From JACRLW01 sp050181465 (GTDB lineage: Bacteria > Planctomycetota > UBA1135 > UBA2386): a DNA stretch of 64,000 bases. The position numbers and the translations under genes were made by a program. The first letter of the stretch is position 1. Each line of letters begins with the position of its first letter. The DNA lies in contig JBFXDD010000020.1 of NCBI GenBank assembly GCA_050181465.1, positions 27,538-91,537 of the forward strand. Direction: 5' to 3'. The notes beneath the pieces were generated by a model. That model was not told where the DNA came from and searched no databases. It saw nothing but the letters and a program-made list of their open reading frames with translations. Shown here piece by piece: positions 27,965-36,137 of this stretch.

Positions 27965-28046
27965 CGGGACGAGCAACAACCTAACCTGCACCGTTGTTTC
28001 GCGGCGCGAAAGAAACCGTGACTCAGCGAGGTTCCCCCGACTGCCG

Positions 28047-28757
28047 ATGGCCGCTGCCCTGACTCCCGAAGTCGCTTCGACCCTGATGCTCTCGGGTGTC
28101 ACGTTCGGCTTCGTCAACAGCTTGCACTGTGCGGGCATGTGCGGACCCCTCGCAGTCCTCTTCGCACGCGAGCCCCACGCCGCAGTCGGCTATCACGCCG
28201 CTCGGATCGTCAGCTACGCGGGGTTGGGCACGCTCATGGGGGCCCTCGGTGCGGCGGTCGGAGCCGATCGACTCGGGGGTGGCGGCGCGTGGTTGGCGAT
28301 CGCGCTCGCGGTGTTTCTGCTCGGCTTCGCGCTCGGCCTCGACAAGCACATCCTGAGGGTGCCGCTTCTGGGCGACGTCGGACGGCGGCTCACGAGTCGC
28401 GTCGGAACCCTCAACGGGACGACTCGCGCGCTGGCGCTCGGCGCCTTGACTCCGCTGCTGCCCTGCGGCGTTCTCTACGCAGCGTGCCTCGCCGCCCTCG
28501 GTTCCGGCGGACCCGCCCAAGGAGCGATCGCGCTCGCCGGTCTGGCGATCGGCGCCGCGCCGCTGATGCTGCTCGCCCAATGGCGACTGGGCACTCTCCA
28601 ACGACGACTCGGTCCCGCGCGGATGGCTCGCGTCGCGCGTGCCGCGATGCTCATCGCCGCGCTGATGCTCGGCTGGCGCGGAGTCGTCGACCTCCGATCG
28701 CGCACCCAGGGCATCGAAGGCGCGTGCCCGATGTGCGAGACATCCACCGGCGGCTGA
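28047..28757 (+). CDS. SafE/UreH-like membrane protein next to the cbb3 operon
   Basis: This 236 aa protein has about six hydrophobic helices and an N-terminal LHCAGMCGP motif, characteristic of the SafE-like 'sulfite exporter TauE/SafE' subgroup (also called UreH-like). Such genes are common beside ccoGHIS clusters, and the conserved H-C-x2-M-C suggests metal (copper) handling. It is divergent from ccoI with about 80 bp between starts. A longer frame from 27888 exists but would overlap ccoI and lacks helices, so I start at the ATG at 28047. Copper delivery to cbb3 oxidase is inference. Confidence 0.78.
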   Translation: MAAALTPEVASTLMLSGVTFGFVNSLHCAGMCGPLAVLFAREPHAAVGYHAARIVSYAGLGTLMGALGAAVGADRLGGGGAWLAIALAVFLLGFALGLDKHILRVPLLGDVGRRLTSRVGTLNGTTRALALGALTPLLPCGVLYAACLAALGSGGPAQGAIALAGLAIGAAPLMLLAQWRLGTLQRRLGPARMARVARAAMLIAALMLGWRGVVDLRSRTQGIEGACPMCETSTGG

Positions 28758-28779
28758 GCCGGACCGGCGCCGCACTCGC

Positions 28780-31152
28780 TCAGGTGTTCTTCTGCATCGA
28801 CGCGGAGTGTGCGCGCACGCAATCGACGAGCGCCCGGCGATCGATCGGCTTGGTCAGGAATGCGCTGCAGCCGGCGGCCAAGCACTTCTCGCGATCGCCG
28901 GTCATCGCGTGCGCAGTCAGTGCGACGATTGGTCCTCGATAGCCACGTTCGCGCAGCGTGCGGGTCGCCGAGTAGCCGTCGAGGATCGGCATCTGCATGT
29001 CCATGAGAATGACGTCGTAGGGCCGACCGGTCGATTCGGCGGTCAGTGCGACATCGACCGCGACCTGGCCGTTCTCGACCACGTCCACCTCGGCTCCCGC
29101 TCGGCGGAGCAGGTGGGAAACGAGCCGTTGATTGTCGGGTCCATCCTCGGCCAGCAACACTCGACCGAGGCGGTCGCCATGGTTGCTCGTTACACCGACC
29201 GCGACACTCCCGACTCGACGAGCGCGATCCGCCTCGGATCGAACGAGATCCGTCGTCGCAATCTCGCCCCCGTCGAACGTCAGAGTGAACGTGCTGCCGT
29301 AGCCCTTGCGGCTCCGCACCGAGATGCTCCCGCCCAGGAGCGCCGCGAGGCGTTGCGAAATCGCCAAGCCGAGCCCGGTCCCGCCGAAGCGCCGTGTGTG
29401 CGACGTATCCGCCTGCGAGAAGGGTTTGAAGACATCGGCCAGTTCGCCTGCACTCATGCCGATCCCGGTGTCGCGAACGCTGCAAGAGATCCGACGAGGC
29501 TCCATTGGATCGCGCGAGACGACGATGGTCACTTCGCCGGACTCGGTGAACTTGACCGCATTGCCGACCAGGTTCGCGATCACCTGTCGCAGTCGCGTGG
29601 AATCTGAGCAGATCCGCCGCGGCAGCGGCCACTCGAGCTCCAGCTTCATGCGGATCGCCTTGTTCCCTGCCCGACGCTGAAACATGTCGACGACCTCGCG
29701 CACGATGTCGAGAATCGAGCACTCGGCGCGCTCTACCGTCATGCGCCCTGCCTCGATCTTCGACAGGTCGAGGATGTCATTCACGATCGAGAGAAGGTGC
29801 TCGCCGCTTCGGCGGATGGTCTGAACGAATTCGCGAGTCTCCGGACTGGCGCCGATGTCTTCGTCGACGAGATCCGCGAATCCGAGGATCGCGGTCATCG
29901 GCGTCCGGATCTCATGGCTCATGTTGGCAAGAAACTCGCTCTTCGCCCGATTCGCGTCCTCGGCGGCCATTCGCGCGAGTACGAACTCCTCATTGGTTCG
30001 TTGGAGTGCTTCGCTGGCGATCTGCTGGTCGATCAGTGCCGCCGCGTGTTGGGACAACTCGGCGCCCTCGTGACCGAAGGATTCGACCGATTGCAACTCA
30101 CGGTCGGACAGAAGCACCAGCACACCCAGGACCCGGTCGCCAGCCCGCATCGGGAACATTCCCAGTGCCGAGCCCCGGATATGGCCGAGCAGCGAGTCCT
30201 CCAGGTCCAGAGAGTCCGGCCAGAGGTGGAGAATCATCGGTTCGCGTTGCGCGAGCATCGGCCAAAGCAGCGAACCGGTCCGACCGCGCAGCTCTCTTGC
30301 TCCCGGCACGGCGCGATCGAATCCTCGTGACGCCGAGACGGTGAGCGAGTGATCCCTCGCATCGTGGATCGCGACTGCGGCGCCCGCGAACCCTGCGGCT
30401 CCGGTGATCGTCTCCACGATGTGATCCAGCGTCGTTCGCAGATCACGCGCCCCGAGAGCGAGCCGGGTGATCTCATTGAACAGCCACAGTCGCAGGTTGA
30501 TCCGGTGCAGCCGAGCTTCGACCTCGTGAACCCGTCGCGTCTCCTGCACGACGCAAAGCAATCGACCACCGCTCGGCTCCGTCGTATCCGCGGCGACGGA
30601 CAGGAGCGCTGGGACGCGATCGCCGGAGCTCGAGATGATCTCGACTTCTGCGGGCGCGTCACGGCCTCGCAGGGAACCGTCACGATCATCTGCACCACTC
30701 AACAGCGACGTCAGGCAGACCCCACCCAGATCGATCATGGCGACGCCGACGAGGGCTTCGAAGGCCGTGTTGGCCGCCACGATCCGTCCCGCCCGATCGA
30801 CAAGCACCGCTCCGCACCCGATCGAGGCCAAGTGTCTCGCCGCCGCTTCGGAATCGACCTTCGCGTGCGACAACCGTAAGCGCAAACGGCGGAGCGCGAC
30901 GTTCATTCGGTGCCCCGCGCGGGCGGCGCACGGCGCGACGCCGGACTCCAGATCGCCGCACGCCCACCGCGAGAGAGTCGAGCCGATCGCGCGAAGCTCA
31001 CAATGGCGACGCCACAGACACAGCACCAGCACCGCGAGCGCCGCCATCGTGAGAACGGTGATCACCGTCGGCGATGGCGCAATCGCATCGGCGAACTGGA
31101 CGATCGATCGCCAATCCACGTCGCTCCCCTGTGCTGGCTCGAGCGAGAGCAT
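28780..31152 (-). CDS. Hybrid sensor histidine kinase
   Basis: This protein of about 790 aa has one transmembrane helix (28-47), a PAS-like domain (about 105-205), a GAF-like domain (about 225-375), a HisKA region with the phospho-acceptor His413 (NMSHEIRTPM), an HATPase domain (NLVGNAVKF, DTGIGMS, GTGLGLAI) and a C-terminal receiver domain with MDMQMPILDG. All kinase boxes and the receiver Asp are intact. No separate response regulator lies nearby, so it is orphan. It converges on the SafE-like gene with a 22-nt gap. The signal is unknown. An upstream ATG at 31230 is possible but adds no recognisable sequence. Confidence 0.92.
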   Translation of the reverse strand: MLSLEPAQGSDVDWRSIVQFADAIAPSPTVITVLTMAALAVLVLCLWRRHCELRAIGSTLSRWACGDLESGVAPCAARAGHRMNVALRRLRLRLSHAKVDSEAAARHLASIGCGAVLVDRAGRIVAANTAFEALVGVAMIDLGGVCLTSLLSGADDRDGSLRGRDAPAEVEIISSSGDRVPALLSVAADTTEPSGGRLLCVVQETRRVHEVEARLHRINLRLWLFNEITRLALGARDLRTTLDHIVETITGAAGFAGAAVAIHDARDHSLTVSASRGFDRAVPGARELRGRTGSLLWPMLAQREPMILHLWPDSLDLEDSLLGHIRGSALGMFPMRAGDRVLGVLVLLSDRELQSVESFGHEGAELSQHAAALIDQQIASEALQRTNEEFVLARMAAEDANRAKSEFLANMSHEIRTPMTAILGFADLVDEDIGASPETREFVQTIRRSGEHLLSIVNDILDLSKIEAGRMTVERAECSILDIVREVVDMFQRRAGNKAIRMKLELEWPLPRRICSDSTRLRQVIANLVGNAVKFTESGEVTIVVSRDPMEPRRISCSVRDTGIGMSAGELADVFKPFSQADTSHTRRFGGTGLGLAISQRLAALLGGSISVRSRKGYGSTFTLTFDGGEIATTDLVRSEADRARRVGSVAVGVTSNHGDRLGRVLLAEDGPDNQRLVSHLLRRAGAEVDVVENGQVAVDVALTAESTGRPYDVILMDMQMPILDGYSATRTLRERGYRGPIVALTAHAMTGDREKCLAAGCSAFLTKPIDRRALVDCVRAHSASMQKNT

Positions 31153-31307
31153 CAGCCTGCTGTTCTCCCGTGCGACACTCGCATTCCGGAAGTCTCTTCG
31201 GCCGCCCCCGGTGCCGGACTGATGCGCCACCCCGCACCGACCACACCCGCCGACGCTCGAGTCTGGGCCGGGTCAACCCGACCGCCGGGCCGGTATCCTC
31301 GCGACCG

Positions 31308-33845
31308 ATGCGACGGCCCGCCGCCCCCCTCTCCTTCACCTCGCTCGCCATCGTCGGCCTTGTCCTGCCGAGCTACGGACTCGCCCAGTCGTCGGCCGAG
31401 CACTGGGCTTGGCAGGCCGTCCGCCGACCGGCGACCGCATCGTCAGGCCACCCGATCGACCACTTCGTCGCCGCCGAGGCGACGCGCCTGGGTCTCGCTC
31501 TTGGATCGATCGCGGATCGCGCGGTCCTGGTCCGACGGCTGTGGCTTCAACTGTGTGGGCTCCCCGCACCGTTGGTCTCCATCGCCCGTGCCGAAGCCGG
31601 AGCCGAAGAGACGTGGTTCGACGCGGCGTTGGCCGAGGCGATGCAGTCACCAGCGTTCGCCGAACGATGGGCGGCATGGTGGCTCGACCTCGCCCGCTAC
31701 GCGGATACGCGCGGTTACGAGAAGGACGATCGTCGAAGCATCTGGCCCTACCGCGACTGGGTCATCCGCGCCTTCGACGAGGACATGCCCTTCGATCGCT
31801 TCACGATCGCGCAGTTGGCCGGCGACCTGCTGGACGCACCGACCGACGCCGACATCATCGCGACCGGGTTCCATCGCAACACGATGACGAATGATGAAGG
31901 CGGGACCGATGACGAGGAGTTTCGAGTCGCGGCCGTAGTCGACCGCGTCAACACGACCTTCGACGTCTGGTTCGCGACCACCATGTCGTGCGCGCAGTGT
32001 CACGATCACAAGTACGATCCCATCTCGCAGCGCGAGTACTATCGTCTGTTCGCATTCTTCGACCAGTCGATGGACAGCGACCGTGGCGACGAAGCACCGA
32101 CCATCACGGTGCCGACGCCTACCGAGCGACAACAGATCGAAGTTCTCGACGCACGGATTGCGGCACTGCGGCAGGAACTCGACGCACCGGTCTCCTCCGC
32201 GGAGCGAAGTGCTTGGGAAGCGCGAACTCGCGGGCAGATCGAGGCATTCCGACGGATGGCCGTGAGGTTCTCGACGTGGGAGTACGCCGGCGGGAAGCCT
32301 GCCGCAGACTTCGATTCGGCATGGAATCAATCGCGGTTGCCGGAGATCTCGAGCGCGAGTGCTCCGACCTGGGAGACGCGGTCGGACTGGGTGGATGGCA
32401 CCGTCCACACCGATCTCGTCGGTGCGGCGACCTCGCATCTGCTGCGCCGACGAGTCGAGACCGCGGCCGCGGGGACCTTGGTCCTCTCGTTGGGCAGCGA
32501 TGACGCGATCCGAGTGCAGTGCAATGACCGCGTCGTGTTCGAGCGAAAGGTCACGCGCGCCGCACAACCCGACCAAGAACGCGTGTTCGTCGAGTTGCCC
32601 GCCGGCACGTCCTGGCTGTATCTGGAAATCGTCAACGGCGGCGGACCGGCAGGGTTCTACTTTCGCTCACTCGATCATGGTGTCGATCCTCGGATCGCGA
32701 GTGCGCTCGCAAGCCACCCCACCGAGCGGAGCACGGAAGCAGAGGCATCGCTGGTGAAAGCTTGCCGCGAGACTTCACCGCGCGCTCGCGTCACCAAGCA
32801 GTCGCTCGATTCTCTTCTCGAGGAGCGCGCGCGGATTCGCCCGGCTACGACCCTGGTGATGCGGGAACTTCCCGCAGAGCGACGGCGACGGACTCGAATC
32901 CACGAGCGCGGCAACTTCCTCCGACCCGGCGATACCGTGGAGCCCGGGACTCCCGCATTCCTGCATGAGTTCGACCCTTCGCTGCCGCGGAACCGCCTCG
33001 GTCTCGCCAAGTGGATCGTTTCGCCGGCCAATCCGCTCGTGGCGCGCGTGTTCGTCAATCGGATCTGGGAGCAGCTCTTCGGCAGCGGACTCGTCGTCAC
33101 CACCGAGGAGTTCGGGACGCAGGGCGAACCGCCGAGTCACCCGGACTTGCTCGATTGGCTCGCCGCCGAGTTCCGCGATGGCGGCTATCGACTGCGGCAC
33201 CTGCTCGCCGTCATCGTGACGTCGCAGGCGTGGAAGCGCAGTTCCACCGTCGATCCGTCGGCCCTCGAGATCGATCGCTGGAATCGCTGGTTCGCCCGCG
33301 GGCCGGCGTTCCGCTTGCCTGCCGAAGCGATTCGTGACAGCGCGCTATCGGTGGCAGGATTGCTGTCCACGAAGCGCTTCGGCCCGAGTGTGATGCCGCA
33401 TCAACCCGATGGCGTTTGGAGCATCGTCTACAGTGGGGACCGCTGGCAAACGAGTCCCGGCGAAGATGCGCATCGACGATCGCTCTACACCTTTTGGCGA
33501 CGCACCAGCCCCTACCCGTCCATGACGAGCTTCGACGCCCCGAGCCGCGAGTTCTGCGTCGTCAAGCGTTCGCGAACGAACACGCCACTACAGGCATTGG
33601 TCACCCTGAACGATCCGGTCTTCGTCGAGTGCGCGCGGGTGCTCGGACAGAGGATGGCGAACCACGACGGATCCTCGCGTCGGGATCGACTCGAGTTCGG
33701 ATTCCGCCTGTGCCTGTCGCGCCGCCCGACTGCAGGCGAGATCGATCGGCTCGAGCACCTGTTCGACCATCCGTCGGTCGACGATGCTTGGTTCGCCGCA
33801 GCGAGCGTGTTGCTCAATCTCGATGAATTCCTGGTCGTCCGATGA
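31308..33845 (+). CDS. DUF1549/DUF1553 (PSD1-type) secreted planctomycete protein
   Basis: This 845 aa protein has a signal peptide (SLAIVGLVLPSYGLAQ), then a DUF1549 domain (WWLDLARYADTRGYEKDDRR, DEDMPFDRFTIAQLAGDLLD, ATTMSCAQCHDHKYDPIS). A middle insert with a PA14/lectin-like beta region (about 400-540) follows, then a DUF1553 domain (NPLVARVFVNRIWEQLFG; SRTNTPLQALVTLNDPVF). The CAQCH heme-like motif is present, although an N-terminal PSCyt1 cytochrome domain is absent. These proteins are abundant in planctomycetes and always paired with DUF1501 genes; their substrate is unknown. The stop overlaps the DUF1501 start (ATGA). Confidence 0.93.
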   Translation: MRRPAAPLSFTSLAIVGLVLPSYGLAQSSAEHWAWQAVRRPATASSGHPIDHFVAAEATRLGLALGSIADRAVLVRRLWLQLCGLPAPLVSIARAEAGAEETWFDAALAEAMQSPAFAERWAAWWLDLARYADTRGYEKDDRRSIWPYRDWVIRAFDEDMPFDRFTIAQLAGDLLDAPTDADIIATGFHRNTMTNDEGGTDDEEFRVAAVVDRVNTTFDVWFATTMSCAQCHDHKYDPISQREYYRLFAFFDQSMDSDRGDEAPTITVPTPTERQQIEVLDARIAALRQELDAPVSSAERSAWEARTRGQIEAFRRMAVRFSTWEYAGGKPAADFDSAWNQSRLPEISSASAPTWETRSDWVDGTVHTDLVGAATSHLLRRRVETAAAGTLVLSLGSDDAIRVQCNDRVVFERKVTRAAQPDQERVFVELPAGTSWLYLEIVNGGGPAGFYFRSLDHGVDPRIASALASHPTERSTEAEASLVKACRETSPRARVTKQSLDSLLEERARIRPATTLVMRELPAERRRRTRIHERGNFLRPGDTVEPGTPAFLHEFDPSLPRNRLGLAKWIVSPANPLVARVFVNRIWEQLFGSGLVVTTEEFGTQGEPPSHPDLLDWLAAEFRDGGYRLRHLLAVIVTSQAWKRSSTVDPSALEIDRWNRWFARGPAFRLPAEAIRDSALSVAGLLSTKRFGPSVMPHQPDGVWSIVYSGDRWQTSPGEDAHRRSLYTFWRRTSPYPSMTSFDAPSREFCVVKRSRTNTPLQALVTLNDPVFVECARVLGQRMANHDGSSRRDRLEFGFRLCLSRRPTAGEIDRLEHLFDHPSVDDAWFAAASVLLNLDEFLVVR

Positions 33846-35248
33846 TCGATCCCCAATCTGAAGCAGCAGCCTGCCTCACGCGGCGCGAACTCTTTCGGCG
33901 AAGCGCCCTCGGCCTTGGCGCCATCGCCACGAACGCCCTAGATCTCGCGGGCAAGACGCACCACGTGCCTCGCGCGCGGAGCGTCATCTGGTTGCACATG
34001 GCAGGTTCGCCATCGCAGCTCGATACCTTCGATCCCAAGCCGGCGTTGGACCGGTGGAACGGCAAGGAATGCCCGAAGGAATTCCTGGAGCGCGAGCGCT
34101 TCGCCTTCATCAAGGGGACGCCGAAGCTGCTGGCGTCACCACACACGTTCTCGCCGCGCGGGGACAGCGGCGCCATGGTGGTCGATCTCTTGCCGCACAT
34201 CGGCAGTGTGGTCGACAAACTCACGATCGTGCGGTCGATGGTGACCGATCAGTTCAACCACGCGCCCGCACAGCTCTTTCTGCAGACCGGTTCTGCGCGG
34301 CTCGGGCGGCCGAGTACGGGAGCCTGGATCAGTCATGGACTCGGCGCTCTCAATCGCGATCTCCCGACCTTCGTCGTGATGGTCTCGGGCGGCAAGGTGC
34401 CCAGCGGCGGACGCAGCCTTTGGGGATCAGGCTTCTTGCCGACCGTTCACCAGGGCGTCGAACTTCGAAGCAGCGGTGAGCCGGTCTTGTTCCTGGCCGA
34501 CCCGCCGGAAGTCACGCGCCGTGCACGCCGCGCGAGCCTGGACGTAATCGGAGAACTGAACGCCATGGCTCACGCTCAGCATGGCGATCCCGAGACGTTG
34601 ACACGCATCGCGCAGTATGAACTGGCGTACCGCATGCAGATGTCGGTGCCGGGCGTGTGCGACCTCACCCGCGAGACTGCTGCCACGCTGGATGCCTACG
34701 GTGCAAAGCCCGGTGTACCCAGCTTCGCGAATCACTGTCTGATGGCAAGGCGCTTGGTAGAAGCCGGAGTTCGCTTCGTGCAACTCTATGACTGGGGTTG
34801 GGACGGACACGGCACGGCGACCAGCGACGACCTCGTCACCCAGTTTCCAAAGAAGTGTCGCGAGACCGATCGGCCGATCGCCGCACTCATCCACGACCTC
34901 GATGCCCGCGGTCTCCTCGAGGAGACGATCGTGGTCTGGAGCGGAGAGTTCGGACGCACGCCGATGAACGAAGAACGCAACGGCAGCACTTTTCTCGGAC
35001 GCGATCACCACCCACACGCCTTCTCCCTGTTCGTCGCGGGCGGCGGCTTCCGGCGCGGTCTCGTTCACGGGAGCACGGACGAATTCGGCTACCACGTCGT
35101 GGAAGGTCGCGTCCACGTCCACGACCTACAGGCGACCCTTCTCCATCAACTCGGCTTCGATCACGAACGACTCACCTATCGCTTCCAGGGCCGCGACTAC
35201 CGACTCACGGATGTGCACGGCCGAGTCGTCGATGCCCTCTTGAGCTAG
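33842..35248 (+). CDS. DUF1501 protein with Tat-like signal
   Basis: This 468 aa protein starts with a twin-arginine type export signal (LTRRELFRRSALGLGAIA). The DUF1501 fold follows, which is sulfatase/alkaline-phosphatase-like: IWLHMAGSPSQLDTFDPKP, VVWSGEFGRTPMNE, GRDHHPHAFSLFVAGGG. It is translationally coupled (4-nt overlap) to the DUF1549/1553 gene and presumably acts with it outside the cytoplasmic membrane. The TAG stop lies in the first bases of a truncated repeat element (35245 onward). The biochemical role of the pair is unknown. Confidence 0.93.
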   Translation: MIDPQSEAAACLTRRELFRRSALGLGAIATNALDLAGKTHHVPRARSVIWLHMAGSPSQLDTFDPKPALDRWNGKECPKEFLERERFAFIKGTPKLLASPHTFSPRGDSGAMVVDLLPHIGSVVDKLTIVRSMVTDQFNHAPAQLFLQTGSARLGRPSTGAWISHGLGALNRDLPTFVVMVSGGKVPSGGRSLWGSGFLPTVHQGVELRSSGEPVLFLADPPEVTRRARRASLDVIGELNAMAHAQHGDPETLTRIAQYELAYRMQMSVPGVCDLTRETAATLDAYGAKPGVPSFANHCLMARRLVEAGVRFVQLYDWGWDGHGTATSDDLVTQFPKKCRETDRPIAALIHDLDARGLLEETIVVWSGEFGRTPMNEERNGSTFLGRDHHPHAFSLFVAGGGFRRGLVHGSTDEFGYHVVEGRVHVHDLQATLLHQLGFDHERLTYRFQGRDYRLTDVHGRVVDALLS

Positions 35249-35323
35249 CCTGGACCAGTCGGGAGATCGACGGAGGTCGATGCCCAGAAAGGAGCTGCGT
35301 CAGACGACGACCGAAGCGCAGCC
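35245..35323. repeat. Truncated long-type palindromic repeat (left half only)
   Basis: From CTAGCCTGGACC, through AGGTCGATGCCC, to GACGACCGAAGCG, this stretch aligns with the first half of the 184-bp copy at 42780, with about 20 bp deleted near the left arm. It contains the stop codon of the DUF1501 gene. It is directly followed by a complete short copy, so the two form a composite. Confidence 0.75.
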
Positions 35324-35388
35324 CTAGCCCGAACTATTCGTGAACGTCTGCTGCGATCGCAGCAGGAGTTCACGAAGAGTCCGGGCCA
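35324..35388. repeat. Short palindromic repeat (65 bp) abutting the truncated copy
   Basis: The left arm (CTAGCCCGAACTATTCGTGA) is identical to copy 1. The right arm (TTCACGAAGAGTCCGGGC) pairs imperfectly with it, and the centre CTGCTGCGATCGCAGCAG is itself a perfect palindrome. The whole can fold into one hairpin. It lies downstream of the DUF1501 gene and near the end of the leftward 35416 gene. Confidence 0.85.
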
Positions 35389-35415
35389 TGAGACCGAGCT
35401 CGCGGCCGCGGGCAA

Positions 35416-36012
35416 TCACTTCCCGCTGCTCTGTTCGCCGTCTTTCTTCGAATCCGGCGCATCCGACTCCAACTCGATGAGCGGTTTGACCCAGGGCTTG
35501 CCGGAGCCGTTCAGCCCCATGCCGCCGTTGAAACTCCCGCTACGATCGAGGAGCACGATCGACGGAGCGCCGCTGATACCGACGGAGGCATGGATGCGCG
35601 GCTTCTGGTCTGCGTCATGCAGCATCAGGTGCGGGAAGGAGTCGACCGCGATGCCGGCGCGATTCTTGAGCTTCTCGTCCTTCAGCAGGAACAGCGCATT
35701 GAGGTCGTCGCAACTCAGTTCGATCCGCGGCTTGCCGTCCAAGTCGAGAATCGTGAGCGCAGCCTTGTTGGCGCCGTCCATCGCCAGTCGAGCCCGCGGC
35801 TTGTCGGCGGAGTCGAGGAGTTCGAGCTTCTTCACCGACAGTTCCTGCACGTTCAGCTCGGCGGTGCTTCGACTGGAGTGCTCGGACGTCGCGGCGACCG
35901 CGAGAAGAGCAGCGAGCGCAGTGAGCGAAGTCGCAAGTCCCCGACGCAGCGTCCGATTACTTCGTTCGAGTCGATCGAGGCGACGAGATAGCGATGCGAT
36001 GTCTTGGGTCAT
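35416..36012 (-). CDS. Membrane-anchored repeat protein, unknown
   Basis: This 198 aa protein has an N-terminal basic coiled-coil-prone stretch (LSRRLDRLERSNRTLRRG), then a transmembrane helix (about 28-44). At least four degenerate repeats of about 25 residues follow, with the pattern D-x-x-x-K-P-R-x-x-L/I (SADKPRARLAM, LDGKPRIELS, DADQKPRIHASV). The spacing suggests a small beta-solenoid facing outside. I do not recognise a named family. I start at the ATG at 36012 because upstream codons are not membrane-like. The tail is Lys/Ser-rich. The gene follows two hairpins that separate it from the next leftward gene. Confidence 0.65.
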   Translation of the reverse strand: MTQDIASLSRRLDRLERSNRTLRRGLATSLTALAALLAVAATSEHSSRSTAELNVQELSVKKLELLDSADKPRARLAMDGANKAALTILDLDGKPRIELSCDDLNALFLLKDEKLKNRAGIAVDSFPHLMLHDADQKPRIHASVGISGAPSIVLLDRSGSFNGGMGLNGSGKPWVKPLIELESDAPDSKKDGEQSSGK

Positions 36013-36061
36013 GATGACGACGGCTGGGAAGAGGAGAATAACGTAGGGTCCGGTACGCGCG

Positions 36062-36097
36062 AGCGCGACGACCATGCACTCGCATGATCGTCGCGCT
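36062..36097. terminator. Strong stem-loop downstream of the 36133-38709 gene
   Basis: Arms AGCGCGACGA (36062-36071) and TCGTCGCGCT (36088-36097) are perfectly complementary. They continue, after one mismatch, into CATGC/GCATG with a 4-nt loop, giving 15 pairs. It lies after the stop of the leftward secreted-protein gene and before the start of the next leftward gene. No T-run follows, so it could be a terminator or an RNA-stability element. Confidence 0.5.
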
Positions 36098-36114
36098 AAG
36101 CACGCTCAGACGTC

Positions 36115-36137
36115 ACTGAGTCGATCTTGGACTCAGT
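36115..36137. terminator. Stem-loop overlapping the stop of the 36133-38709 gene
   Basis: Perfect 8-bp arms ACTGAGTC (36115-36122) and GACTCAGT (36130-36137) with a 7-nt loop coincide with the stop codon (36133-36135) of the leftward gene. Together with the stem-loop at 36062-36097 it gives a tandem hairpin 3' end. Confidence 0.45.

Noticed and set aside
27880..28046. FNR/ANR-type box (TTGAT-N4-ATCAA) expected before a cbb3 operon
   Set aside because: I looked in the ccoI/SafE divergent gap and did not see the motif. Regulation may be different.
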